From NCBI GenBank assembly GCA_029866205.1, contig JARWZT010000001.1, forward strand, positions 62,001 to 126,000: DNA of 64,000 nt, given 5' to 3'. The stretch is from Rhodoferax sp. GTDB lineage: Bacteria > Pseudomonadota > Gammaproteobacteria > Burkholderiales > Burkholderiaceae_C. Numbering within the stretch: the stretch's first letter is position 1; each line of letters begins with the position of its first letter. The translations under genes were made by a program, and so were the position numbers. The notes under the pieces were generated by a model. It searched no databases. It saw only the letters and a program-made list of their open reading frames with translations, and was not told the origin of the DNA. This document shows, piece by piece, positions 8,979 to 16,745 of the stretch.

Positions 8979-9635
8979 TCAGTGGACGTGGCCATGGTGG
9001 TCTTCCTTGGTACGACCTTCGCCCAGTTCCCCGCGCGCCTGCTGCAGAACGGTCCAGCCACCGTGCAAGGCGAGCGCCGCCATGAGGCTGGCCACCGCAA
9101 GATCGGGCCAGGCCGAGCCGGTACCAAACACGCCCAAGGCCGCGATGAACACGGCAATGTTGCCGATGGCGTCGTTGCGAGAGCATAACCACACGCTTCG
9201 CATGTTGGCATCGCCTTCGCGGAACGCGTAGAGCATCCATGCCACGGTCACGTTGACCACCAGCGCCACGAGGGCTATTGCGCCCATGGTGGCGGGCAGG
9301 GGCACGCCGCCGTTCCAAATCGAAAACAGTGCTGCACCGAGAACATACATGCCAAAACCAATCATGGTCACGGCTTTGAGCATGGCGGCGCGCGCTCGCC
9401 ATGCCAGCGCCGAAGCCAGAACCGCGAGCGACACTGCGTAGTTCATCGCGTCGCCAGCAAAATCGACCGCGTCGGCTAGCAAAGAAAGTGATCCAGACTG
9501 AACGCCAGCCACGATCTCGACTAGGAACATCCCGGCATTGACCACCAGGGCGATCCAGAGGATCTTGCGGTAACGGGCCAGATTCACAATGGCATCAAGT
9601 TTGGGTGCGTCGTGGTCACAGCAGTGCGCGGACAT
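8979..9635 (-). CDS. cation diffusion facilitator (CDF) family metal efflux protein
   Basis: A 218-residue inner-membrane protein with about six hydrophobic segments. The Asp-containing metal-site motifs are visible in TM2 (ADAVDFAGDAMNYAV) and TM5 (SRNDAIGNIAV). The N-terminus (SAHCCDHD) and C-terminus (HHGHVH) are Cys/His-rich, suiting metal capture. It is shorter than usual because the cytoplasmic C-terminal domain is missing. The start at 9635 is preceded by AAGGAAAA. The divergent MerR gene and a MerR-type promoter suggest induction by Zn, Cd or Pb. Confidence 0.85.
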   Translation of the reverse strand: MSAHCCDHDAPKLDAIVNLARYRKILWIALVVNAGMFLVEIVAGVQSGSLSLLADAVDFAGDAMNYAVSLAVLASALAWRARAAMLKAVTMIGFGMYVLGAALFSIWNGGVPLPATMGAIALVALVVNVTVAWMLYAFREGDANMRSVWLCSRNDAIGNIAVFIAALGVFGTGSAWPDLAVASLMAALALHGGWTVLQQARGELGEGRTKEDHHGHVH

Positions 9636-9657
9636 GGGTTTTCCTTTAAATACTTGC

Positions 9658-9688
9658 ATTGGAAACCCTGGAGCCGCTACAGTGTCAA
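9658..9688 (-). promoter_or_regulatory. MerR-type metal-inducible promoter for the CDF gene
   Basis: Read on the minus strand: a -35 TTGACA (9688-9683), a 19-base spacer (9682-9664) and a -10-like TCCAAT (9663-9658). The overlong spacer contains an imperfect inverted repeat (CTGTAG...CCAGGGT), the arrangement of pbrA/zntA/cadA promoters that need a MerR-family activator to untwist the DNA. It lies in the divergent gap between the CDF gene and its putative regulator. Confidence 0.7.
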
Positions 9689-9714
9689 ATACTTATTTAA
9701 AGCAGGATCATGTC

Positions 9715-10140
9715 ATGCAAATCAAGGAACTCGCCCGCGCTACCGGCGTGGATGTAGAAACCATCCGTTATTACGAAAAACAGGGCCTGATGCCGTCGCC
9801 GGCTCGGCGCGATAACGGCTATCGCGACTACGTGGCGGCTCACCTGGAGCGTCTGTCGTTCATCCGCCACTGCCGGGCCCTGGACATGCCGCTGGGCGAT
9901 GTGAGCCGGTTACTTGGATTTGTTGACAGACCCGACACAAACTGCGGCGATGTCGATCTTCTGCTGGACGACCAACTGGCCCGTGTGCGCGCCCGCCTCA
10001 AGAGCATGAGGGCGCTGGAGAAGCAGTTGCTCCGGCTGCGGGCGCGATGCTACGGTACCCACGAGGGGGCGCATTGCGGCATTCTTGAAGAGCTAGTGTC
10101 CGCCGCTCACGGGGAGTCTTGCGTATGTCATCCAGCTTAA
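9715..10140 (+). CDS. MerR-family heavy-metal-responsive regulator (CadR/PbrR-like)
   Basis: A 141-residue MerR protein: N-terminal winged helix (MQIKELARATGVDVETIRYY, then EKQGLMPSP), dimerisation helix, and metal-site cysteines (Cys in TNCGDVD, then CYGTHEGAHCGILEEL and a C-terminal CVCHPA). This Cys layout is that of Cd/Pb sensors (CadR, PbrR). The ATG at 9715 opens the conserved MQIKELA start; an earlier in-frame start at 9589 lies inside the divergent gene. It probably activates the CDF promoter at 9658-9688. Confidence 0.87.
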   Translation: MQIKELARATGVDVETIRYYEKQGLMPSPARRDNGYRDYVAAHLERLSFIRHCRALDMPLGDVSRLLGFVDRPDTNCGDVDLLLDDQLARVRARLKSMRALEKQLLRLRARCYGTHEGAHCGILEELVSAAHGESCVCHPA

Positions 10141-10472
10141 TGTTGGGACGCCCACAGACTGAAATGCGCAGAAAGGCAGTCAATCGGTTCGATCTGGCTG
10201 ATTTGATAGCCTTGTGACGGCAGCTGGTTCGAAGCCATACTTCAGCATTTTTCGGCCTAGGTCCGCTTCTTGGCTGACACCGCAAGCTCAGCAAACTTCT
10301 GCAAGTGCCCGCTCCCGCTGAATCGCCGCCGTCCAAGGCAGCACAGCGGCTGTCCTTTTTGCTCTGTCCGTTGCGCGCGACATATCGCGTTTCAATAGAT
10401 CTGTCGAAATGGCGGCTACGTCTAGCCATATTTCACGGACCCTCGTGATAATTTGCTGTTTTTCAAAGCCCT
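10141..10472. other. 332-base spacer with no recognisable gene
   Basis: No reading frame here has a plausible start, ribosome site and family resemblance. A minus-strand frame crosses most of it (into the MerR gene) but its composition looks like antisense noise. It may contain the promoter of the alkylation-repair gene near 10430-10470. Confidence 0.4.
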
Positions 10473-11165
10473 ATGACCCATCCAACGACAGCAGCGCTGC
10501 TCACCCAAATCGAAGGCGCATTACGCCCCTTGGCCGATGGTGCGCAAGCCGTGCCCATGCGCGCCTACATGCTCGATCAATTTGAGTTTTTGGGCATCCG
10601 CGCTACCCCGCGCCGCGAGGCACTGCGGGACTTGCCGCGCTTGAAGTCGTGGACCGCCTCCGATTTATTGGCATTGGCGGACAGGTTGTGGGATCTTCCC
10701 GAACGCGAGTTTCAGTATGTTGCGGTGGACCTGCTCGCCAAGCACCATCGGCAGTTGGGCCCTGACAGCTTGGCGCACTTGCAGCAACTGGTGCAACGCA
10801 AGTCGTGGTGGGACACGGTGGACGGCTTGGCGGGTGTGGTGGGGGACATCGTGCTGCGAGCGCTTCCGGGTCAGCCTGAGGTGCAGCGCCTCATGGATGC
10901 TTGGTTGCTCCACCCCAATAGGTGGGTGCGCCGTGTGGCCATGCTGCACCAGCTGGGCTGGAAGGCGCAAACCGACGAGGCGCGTCTGCTGCACTATGCC
11001 CTGGCGCTGGCCAGCGAGACCGAGTTTTTTACCCGCAAGGCAATTGGTTGGGCCCTGCGCGACCATGCCCGCACCCGGCCGCAGGCGGTACGCGCATTTT
11101 TGGCCCAGCATGCCGAGCGCTTGTCAGGTCTGACGCGCCGCGAGGCGGGCAAGCACCTGGGCTGA
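10473..11165 (+). CDS. DNA alkylation repair protein, AlkD/HEAT-like
   Basis: A 230-residue helical-repeat protein. The patterns YMLDQFEFLGIRATPRR, REFQYVAVDLL and KSWWDTVDGLAG are typical of the PF08713 DNA alkylation repair family (AlkC/AlkD), glycosylases that excise alkylated bases with HEAT-like repeats. The central WWDTVD contains the catalytic-type Asp and aromatic residues. Length fits AlkD. It is convergent with the LysR gene that follows (9-base gap). Confidence 0.88.
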   Translation: MTHPTTAALLTQIEGALRPLADGAQAVPMRAYMLDQFEFLGIRATPRREALRDLPRLKSWTASDLLALADRLWDLPEREFQYVAVDLLAKHHRQLGPDSLAHLQQLVQRKSWWDTVDGLAGVVGDIVLRALPGQPEVQRLMDAWLLHPNRWVRRVAMLHQLGWKAQTDEARLLHYALALASETEFFTRKAIGWALRDHARTRPQAVRAFLAQHAERLSGLTRREAGKHLG

Positions 11166-11174
11166 TACGCCGCG

Positions 11175-12131
11175 TCACCCCCCGTCGGTGGCAACTGGCG
11201 CTGCGATGGGCGGCGATTCAATCGAATCACTGTCTGAGAAAAGCGAGGAAAACAAGCTGCGCATCCACATATTGGCCGGGTCGCGGTTGAACTTGGCGTG
11301 CCAAAACAGGTTGATGGCAATGTCGGGCAAGCGCGCCGGGTGGGGAGAGGTGACAAGTCCAAAAGGTGCCTCACAGCGTTGGGCGAAGCGTTCTGGCAGG
11401 GTAGAAATGAGGTCGGTGGACTGCAAGATGTGGCCCACCGCAATGAAATGCGGGACGACCAGCTTCATCTTGCGGTGAATGCCTGCGCGCTCCAGCAGGC
11501 CGTCCACTTCGTTGTGTCCGGTGTTGGCCGCGATCACGCCGACGTGGTCAAGCGCGGTAAATTGCGCCAATGTCATGGGTGACCGGGCCTGAGGATGGCC
11601 TTTGCGGAACACGCACACGTACTTGTGGCGAAACAGTCGGCGCTGAAAGAACCCTGTTGTCAGCTTGGGCATCAGTCCCAGCGCCAGGTCTACGCTGCCG
11701 GACTCCATGTCGTCACGCAGGTTTCCCGTGTTGGGCCGTACCGTGCTGACCCGAATGTGGGGCGCCACCTTGGACAGCGCAACCATCAGGCCCGGCATGA
11801 AATACATCTCACCAATATCGGTCATGGCGAGCTGAAAATTGCGGGTGCTGGTGAGCGGATCAAACGAGTCGCGTGTGGTCAGCGCTGTCTGCAGGGCATT
11901 GAGCGCGTACACCACCGGCTCGGCCAGGTGCAGCGCATAGGGCGTGGGTTCCATGCCGCGCGAGGTACGCAGAAACAGCTCGTCCTTGAGCGCTGCGCGC
12001 AGGCGCTTCAGGGCGTTGCTGACGGCCGGTTGGGTCAGCCCCAGTTTGTCAGCCGCGGTGGACACGCTGCGGTCCAGCAGCAGCTGATTGAAAACCACCA
12101 GCAGGTTCAGATCCAGCTCACGCAGTTCCAT
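11175..12131 (-). CDS. nagR: LysR-family regulator, NahR/NagR/DntR type
   Basis: A 318-residue LysR activator. The start MELRELDLNLLVVFNQLLLD and helix-turn-helix STAADKLGLTQPAVSNALKR match the NahR/NagR/DntR group, which respond to salicylate-like aromatic acids. The C-terminus is somewhat longer than the ~300 residues of NagR. It is divergent from nagAaGHAb; a near-consensus NahR box lies 14 bases upstream of its start codon. Autoregulation and salicylate-dependent activation of the divergent operon are inferred. Confidence 0.82.
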   Translation of the reverse strand: MELRELDLNLLVVFNQLLLDRSVSTAADKLGLTQPAVSNALKRLRAALKDELFLRTSRGMEPTPYALHLAEPVVYALNALQTALTTRDSFDPLTSTRNFQLAMTDIGEMYFMPGLMVALSKVAPHIRVSTVRPNTGNLRDDMESGSVDLALGLMPKLTTGFFQRRLFRHKYVCVFRKGHPQARSPMTLAQFTALDHVGVIAANTGHNEVDGLLERAGIHRKMKLVVPHFIAVGHILQSTDLISTLPERFAQRCEAPFGLVTSPHPARLPDIAINLFWHAKFNRDPANMWMRSLFSSLFSDSDSIESPPIAAPVATDGG

Positions 12132-12144
12132 GCGGCCTCCTAAT

Positions 12145-12159
12145 ATTCACGTTGGTGAT
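12145..12159 (+). promoter_or_regulatory. NahR/NagR-type operator
   Basis: ATTCACGTTGGTGAT differs at one defined position from the NahR-box consensus ATTCACGCT-N2-TGAT as I recall it. Its centre lies about 48 bases upstream of the likely transcription start, the usual place for LysR activator contact. It sits in the 117-base divergent gap between nagR and nagAa. Confidence 0.75.
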
Positions 12160-12164
12160 TCTAT

Positions 12165-12193
12165 CTATCGAAGTTGCGCTATCGACTTATATT
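12165..12193 (+). promoter_or_regulatory. putative sigma-70 promoter of the nagAaGHAb operon
   Basis: A -10 hexamer TATATT (12188-12193) is preceded at 17 bases by CTATCG (12165-12170), a poor -35, as expected for a LysR-activated promoter. The NahR box lies immediately upstream. Confidence 0.5.
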
Positions 12194-12220
12194 GAACAGG
12201 TCTTCAAAATCGGCGCAAAC

Positions 12221-12251
12221 AGGAGACAAGGGGCGCAGCCCCAAGCTTATG
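12221..12251 (+). promoter_or_regulatory. distant Shine-Dalgarno bridged by a hairpin before nagAa
   Basis: The only good ribosome site, AGGAGA (12221-12226), is 22 bases from the ATG at 12249. Between them GGGGC-GCA-GCCCC (12230-12242) can fold into a 5-bp hairpin; collapsing it leaves an effective spacing of about 9 bases. No alternative in-frame start codon lies closer to the site. Confidence 0.5.
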
Positions 12252-13235
12252 GAACTCGTCGTCGAACCCCTCAACGTCCGTCTGAACGCAGACAGCGGAG
12301 CCAATCTGCTGGACGTGCTTCGAGCCCACCAACTGCCGGTGTCCTATAGCTGCATGTCCGGGCGCTGCGGCACCTGCCGCTGCCGCGTGGTGTCTGGAGA
12401 GGTGCACAACAGTGGACCGGAGTCGGGCCGACCCAGCAACGCACAGGGTGACTACGTGTTGGCCTGCCAAGTGGTGCTTACCGGCGATTGCGTGATTGAG
12501 TTGCCCGAAGTCGACGAGGTCGTGGTGCATCCCGCGCGCATCCTGAAAGGCACGGTCACCGCCATTGAAGCGGCGACCCATGACATTCGCCGCATTCGCG
12601 TCCGCTTGGCCAAGCCCTTGGACTACAGCCCCGGTCAATACGTCAACCTGCAACTGACGCCTGAACACGTTCGACCCTACTCCATGGCCGGGCTGCCGGA
12701 TGACGATACCTTGGAATTTCAGATTCGCCGGGTACCGGATGGCCGCGTCACCGCATATGTCTTTGACCAACTGCAGGTCGGGGCGACGCTGAAGGTGAGT
12801 GGCCCTTTGGGAACGGCCTACCTGCGGCAAAAGCACACCGGGCCGATGCTGTGTGTGGGTGGCGGCACGGGTCTGGCCCCGGTGCTGTCGATTGTTCGGG
12901 GTGCCTTGGCTGCGGGCATGCACAACCCGATTCACCTGTATTTTGGTGTGCGCAGCGCGCAGGACGTGTACGACGCCGAGCGCCTCCAGGCCCTGGCAAA
13001 AGCACACCCGAATGTGCAGGTTCATATCGTGGTGGCCACGGGTGCTGCCGGCCCAGGCCAACGCAGCGGCCTGGTCACCGATGCCATTGAAGCGGATATC
13101 GGCAGCCTGGCGGGCTGGCGCGCCTATCTGTGCGGTGCGCCTGCCATGGTGGACGCCCTGAACCTGCTCGTTACCCGCATGGGCCTGGAGGCCAGCCACG
13201 TCCACGCGGACGCTTTTTACCCCAGCGGCGTTTGA
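12249..13235 (+). CDS. nagAa: ferredoxin-NAD(P) reductase component of salicylate 5-hydroxylase
   Basis: A 328-residue reductase, the same length as NahAa/NagAa. Order of domains: plant-type 2Fe-2S ferredoxin ([16 protein letters not shown] with a later Cys in LACQV), FAD-binding domain ([11 protein letters not shown]), NAD-binding domain ([12 protein letters not shown]). It passes electrons from NAD(P)H to the Rieske ferredoxin NagAb. It is the first gene of nagAaGHAb, the order seen in Ralstonia sp. U2. The ATG at 12249 fixes the expected length. Confidence 0.88.
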   Translation: MELVVEPLNVRLNADSGANLLDVLRAHQLPVSYSCMSGRCGTCRCRVVSGEVHNSGPESGRPSNAQGDYVLACQVVLTGDCVIELPEVDEVVVHPARILKGTVTAIEAATHDIRRIRVRLAKPLDYSPGQYVNLQLTPEHVRPYSMAGLPDDDTLEFQIRRVPDGRVTAYVFDQLQVGATLKVSGPLGTAYLRQKHTGPMLCVGGGTGLAPVLSIVRGALAAGMHNPIHLYFGVRSAQDVYDAERLQALAKAHPNVQVHIVVATGAAGPGQRSGLVTDAIEADIGSLAGWRAYLCGAPAMVDALNLLVTRMGLEASHVHADAFYPSGV

Positions 13236-13281
13236 CGCGCGCTGTATTCATCCTGAACCCTGCAATGCAAGGAGACCTGCA

Positions 13282-14544
13282 ATGAGTGAACCTACCAGTG
13301 TTTTCCCCCAAGACCCGGCCTGGCCGGGGGACGGCACCAGCCGCATCCCTTTTTGGGCCTACACCCGCGAAGACCTGTACAAAAAGGAACTCGACCGCTT
13401 GTTTTACAACGGCCACTGGTGCTATGTCGGCCTGGAAGCCGAGATTCCCAATGCCGGCGACTTCCGGCGTACCGTGGTGGGCGAGCGCTCCGTGATCATG
13501 GTGCGCGACCCGGATGGCAGCGTCAACGTGGTGGAAAACGTTTGCGCCCACCGGGGCATGCGCTTTTGCCGGGAGCGCCATGGCCAGGCCAAAGACTTTT
13601 TGTGCCCTTACCACCAGTGGAACTACAGCCTTAAGGGCGACCTGCAGGGCGTGCCCTTCATTCGTGGGGTCAAACAAGAAGGCAAGGTCAATGGTGGCAT
13701 GCCCAAAGAATTCAAAGTGGCCGACCACGGTCTGACCAAACTCAAGGTGGCAGTGCGGGGTGGTGTGGTGTTTGCATCTTTTGACCACGATGTCGAGCCC
13801 TTGGAGGAATTTTTGGGCCCGACCATCCTCAAATACTTTGACCGTGTGTTCGATGGCCGCAAGCTGGTGGTTTTGGGCTACCGCCGCCAGCGCATTCCGG
13901 GCAACTGGAAGCTGATGCAGGAAAACATCAAAGACCCCTACCACCCCGGCCTGCTACACACCTGGTTTTCGACGTTCGGTCTTTGGCGCGCAGACAACAA
14001 ATCCGAGCTGAAGATGGACGACCATTTCCGCCACGCCGCCATGATTTCCACCCGGGGCCAGGGCGGCAAGAACGCCGATGTGGTGGCCGGCCTGGACAGC
14101 TTCAAAGACCAGATGAAGCTCAACGATCCGCGCTTGCTCGACATCGTGCCAGAGCCCTGGTGGGATGGACCCACGGCGGTCATGACCACGATATTCCCGA
14201 GCGTGATCATCCAGCAGCAGGTCAACAGCGTGTCCACCCGCCACATCCAGCCCAACGGCCACGGCTCGTTTGACTTTGTCTGGACCCACTTCGGTTTTGA
14301 AGAAGACACGCCCGAGATGACCGAACGCCGCCTGATTCAGGCCAATCTGTTTGGTCCCGCCGGCTTTGTGTCGGCCGACGATGGCGAGGTCATTGAGTGG
14401 TCGCAACAGGGCTTTGAGCAAAAGCCCGCGCACCGCACGGTGGTGGAGATGGGCGGCTACGACATCGCGGATGCGGACCACATGGTCACGGAGACGCTGA
14501 TTCGCGGCATGTACAACTACTGGCGCAAGGTCATGGGGGAATGA
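13282..14544 (+). CDS. nagG: salicylate 5-hydroxylase, large oxygenase subunit
   Basis: A 420-residue ring-hydroxylating oxygenase alpha subunit. The Rieske site is visible as CAHRGMRFC...CPYHQW (~residues 90-116) and the mononuclear iron site as [14 protein letters not shown] (~residues 214-227). NagG hydroxylates salicylate at C5 to gentisate. Gene order with nagAa, nagH and nagAb supports that over benzoate- or anthranilate-type enzymes; the substrate is still inferred. RBS AAGGAGA precedes the ATG. Confidence 0.88.
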   Translation: MSEPTSVFPQDPAWPGDGTSRIPFWAYTREDLYKKELDRLFYNGHWCYVGLEAEIPNAGDFRRTVVGERSVIMVRDPDGSVNVVENVCAHRGMRFCRERHGQAKDFLCPYHQWNYSLKGDLQGVPFIRGVKQEGKVNGGMPKEFKVADHGLTKLKVAVRGGVVFASFDHDVEPLEEFLGPTILKYFDRVFDGRKLVVLGYRRQRIPGNWKLMQENIKDPYHPGLLHTWFSTFGLWRADNKSELKMDDHFRHAAMISTRGQGGKNADVVAGLDSFKDQMKLNDPRLLDIVPEPWWDGPTAVMTTIFPSVIIQQQVNSVSTRHIQPNGHGSFDFVWTHFGFEEDTPEMTERRLIQANLFGPAGFVSADDGEVIEWSQQGFEQKPAHRTVVEMGGYDIADADHMVTETLIRGMYNYWRKVMGE

Positions 14545-14546
14545 AC

Positions 14547-15032
14547 ATGTTGGACTTCAAAACCTACTACGAGCTTTTGAGCCTCTACAGCGACTACGCC
14601 ATGGTCTGCGATTCCACAGAGTGGGAAAAATGGCCCGACTTCTTTGTGGACGACGGCACTTACCGCCTGCAGCCGCGCGAGAACTTTGACCAGGGCTTGC
14701 CCCTGTGCCTGCTGGCGCTGGAGAGCAAGAACATGATCCGCGACCGCGTCTACGGCGTCAAAGAGACGCTGTACCACGACCCTTATTACCAGCGCCACAT
14801 CGTCGGCACGCCGCGCGTGTTGTCAGTCGAGCAGGGCGCCGACGGCGAACGCATTCGCTCAGAAGCCAATTACGTGGTGATCCGCACCAAGTTCGATGGC
14901 GAATCTACGGTTTTGAGCGTGGGCTGGTACCACGACCTGATTGTCCGCACCGCAGAGGGCCTCAAATTCCAGTCGCGCCTGTGCGTGTACGACAGCGAAA
15001 TGATCGCCAACTCCATCATCTACCCCATCTAA
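14547..15032 (+). CDS. nagH: salicylate 5-hydroxylase, small oxygenase subunit
   Basis: A 161-residue beta subunit of the cystatin-like SnoaL/NTF2 fold ([18 protein letters not shown], later [14 protein letters not shown] and LCVYDSE). It supports the alpha hexamer or trimer and has no cofactor. ATG 14547 matches the NagH length and is 6 bases after GGGGGA; the ATG at 14541 overlaps the nagG stop (ATGA) but has no spacing from the ribosome site. Confidence 0.86.
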   Translation: MLDFKTYYELLSLYSDYAMVCDSTEWEKWPDFFVDDGTYRLQPRENFDQGLPLCLLALESKNMIRDRVYGVKETLYHDPYYQRHIVGTPRVLSVEQGADGERIRSEANYVVIRTKFDGESTVLSVGWYHDLIVRTAEGLKFQSRLCVYDSEMIANSIIYPI

Positions 15033-15041
15033 GGACCAAGC

Positions 15042-15356
15042 ATGTCAGAACACTGGTTAGACGCGGCAGCGCTTGCCGATATTCCCGAAGGCGACGTGAT
15101 TGCCGTGCAGCTTGCAGGCAAAGAAATTGCGCTGTACGAAGTGGAAGGCGAAGTCTTTGCTACCGACAACTTTTGCACCCACGGCCACGCACGCATGAGC
15201 GACGGCTTTCTGGAAGGGCGCGAGATCGAATGCCCCTTGCACCAGGGCAAGTTTGACGTATGCACCGGCCAGGCCCTGTGCGCACCGCTGACCGAGAACA
15301 TCAAAACCTACGCGGTGCGCATTGAGAACATGCGCGTGATGCTCAAGCTCGATTGA
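15042..15356 (+). CDS. nagAb: Rieske ferredoxin of salicylate 5-hydroxylase
   Basis: A 104-residue Rieske [2Fe-2S] ferredoxin, the length of NagAb/NahAb. Cluster ligands are in [11 protein letters not shown] and [10 protein letters not shown]. It shuttles electrons from NagAa to NagGH. It follows nagH by 9 bases, completing a four-component hydroxylase in a single operon. Confidence 0.88.
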   Translation: MSEHWLDAAALADIPEGDVIAVQLAGKEIALYEVEGEVFATDNFCTHGHARMSDGFLEGREIECPLHQGKFDVCTGQALCAPLTENIKTYAVRIENMRVMLKLD

Positions 15357-15395
15357 TGGGGCCCAGGCAGGCCATTTGAAACACCGGAGAAAAGC

Positions 15396-15998
15396 ATGGA
15401 AGAAAACAACCGTTATGACACCCTGGGGCGTCTGGAAGACCTGCCGCAAAGCTACCGTGACCAACTCACCCAGCGCAATCTCGTGCCCTTGTGGCCCAGC
15501 TTGCGCGGCGTGTTGCCCCCGCACATCCCAACGCGCAAGACCCAGACCACGCACTGGCCTTACCGCGAAATCCGCGAGCTGCTCATTCAGGCCGGTGAAC
15601 TCACACCCATTGAGAAAGCCGAGCGCCGCGTGTTGGTGCTGGCCAACCCGGGCCACGGCCTGACCAATATGCAAGCCAGTGCCGCCATGTACCTGGGCAT
15701 GCAGCTGCTTCCGGAGGTGGTGAGCCCACGACCCATGTTTTGGCGAATGAAATACCGCAGCCAATGGGCCGCGATTGAAGGGGCCTGGAAATATCTCAAG
15801 CTCGATGAGCATGAATTTCTTTTTAACATCGACGACGATGCCCGCGAGCGAGCAAACCTCGCCTTGCGCTACCCGGAGCGTCTTGACGCACTGCGCCAGA
15901 AGTACGTGGCATGGGCGGCGACCATGCCGGGAATACCTGACGACGCAAATTTCACCTTGGTTTACGGGCCTGCGACGATGGCTTGCGCTTCAGGTTAA
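15396..15998 (+). pseudogene. gentisate 1,2-dioxygenase head fused to arylsulfatase tail
   Basis: A 200-codon frame with a good ribosome site (GGAGAAAAGC-ATG). Residues 1 to about 105 read as the N-terminus of gentisate 1,2-dioxygenase (YRDQLTQRNLVPLWPSL, then LANPGHGLTNMQASAAMYLG). After LLP at ~106 the sequence switches to a sulfatase C-terminus (MFWRMKYRSQWAA, WKYLKLDEHEFLFNI, RERANLALRYPERL). The break lies near 15711-15720. The cupin with the iron ligands is gone and the sulfatase part lacks its CxPSR active site, so neither activity should remain. This looks like a deletion fusing two genes in frame. It follows nagAb by 39 bases, where nagI-type genes are expected. Confidence 0.82.
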
Positions 15999-16034
15999 GT
16001 GGGCGGGCCGGTTTTTGGGCAAGGCTCTGGAGCG

Positions 16035-16745
16035 TCAGGTTGGCAGTGCTTGTCGTTTCACGATGTCATGGGTGAGGCGCACATGCGCTTCCAATGCAAG
16101 GGAGGCACGGGCTTCCTGGCGATCGATGGCGGCGCGAAAGATTTCTTCGTGTTCACGGCGCACGTCGCGACCGCTCGCGTGAGCTGCTGTGAGGCGCCAG
16201 TTGATGTGGCGGTAACGCTCGGCGTGGCGGTACAAAATGCCCAGCAGGTATTTGGTCCAGGCCGAGTCATGGGCCGAAATCAGGGTCTCATGAAAATTTT
16301 TGTTGCACTGTTCCCAGAGTTCACTGCCAGAGCCTGCCAGATCAATCTCCGACTGGGTCAATAAGCCGTAAGCGCTGACTAAATCGGACTCCCAGCGCGC
16401 ATCGCCCCGCCGGATGGATTGACGTAGCGCCTCGGTCTCCAGCATGACGCGCGTATTGGTGACGTCTTCCAGGTCGGCCAGCGAAATGGGCGCCACGCGA
16501 AAGCCGCGTTGGCCTTCCGAGGTGACCAGCGCGTCCGCCATCAGCAGGGACAGGGCCTCTCGCAGGGTCCCGGCGCCCACCTCGTATCGGTCTTTCAGGT
16601 GCTCTACGCGCAGCCGTTCTCCGGGGGGCAACTTGCCACAAACCACATCGTGCCGCAAGGCGAGGTAGGCGCGTTCAACCAAGGTGCGCGGCGGCTGGGT
16701 CTCGGTACGCGCCGTAGCGTGCAGGGAGGGGGACAAGACGGACAT
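16035..16745 (-). CDS. GntR-family (FCD) regulator, AphS-like candidate repressor of phenol genes
   Basis: A 236-residue FadR/FCD-type GntR protein: N-terminal winged helix (RTLVERAYLALRHDVVCGKL, then PPGERLRVEHLKDRY) and an FCD effector domain with metal-binding-type residues (NKNFHETLI, YRHINWRL, REHEEIFRA). Its start overlaps the dmpR stop (TAATG), so the two are translationally coupled. In Comamonas testosteroni a GntR protein, AphS, represses the phenol operon beside the DmpR-type AphR; this gene occupies a comparable place. Equivalence is inferred. Confidence 0.8.
   Translation of the reverse strand: MSVLSPSLHATARTETQPPRTLVERAYLALRHDVVCGKLPPGERLRVEHLKDRYEVGAGTLREALSLLMADALVTSEGQRGFRVAPISLADLEDVTNTRVMLETEALRQSIRRGDARWESDLVSAYGLLTQSEIDLAGSGSELWEQCNKNFHETLISAHDSAWTKYLLGILYRHAERYRHINWRLTAAHASGRDVRREHEEIFRAAIDRQEARASLALEAHVRLTHDIVKRQALPT

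Noticed and set aside
15720..15998. Sulfatase tail derived from the choline-sulfatase gene at 46537
   Set aside because: The C-terminal sequences of the two are different, so the fragment comes from another sulfatase.
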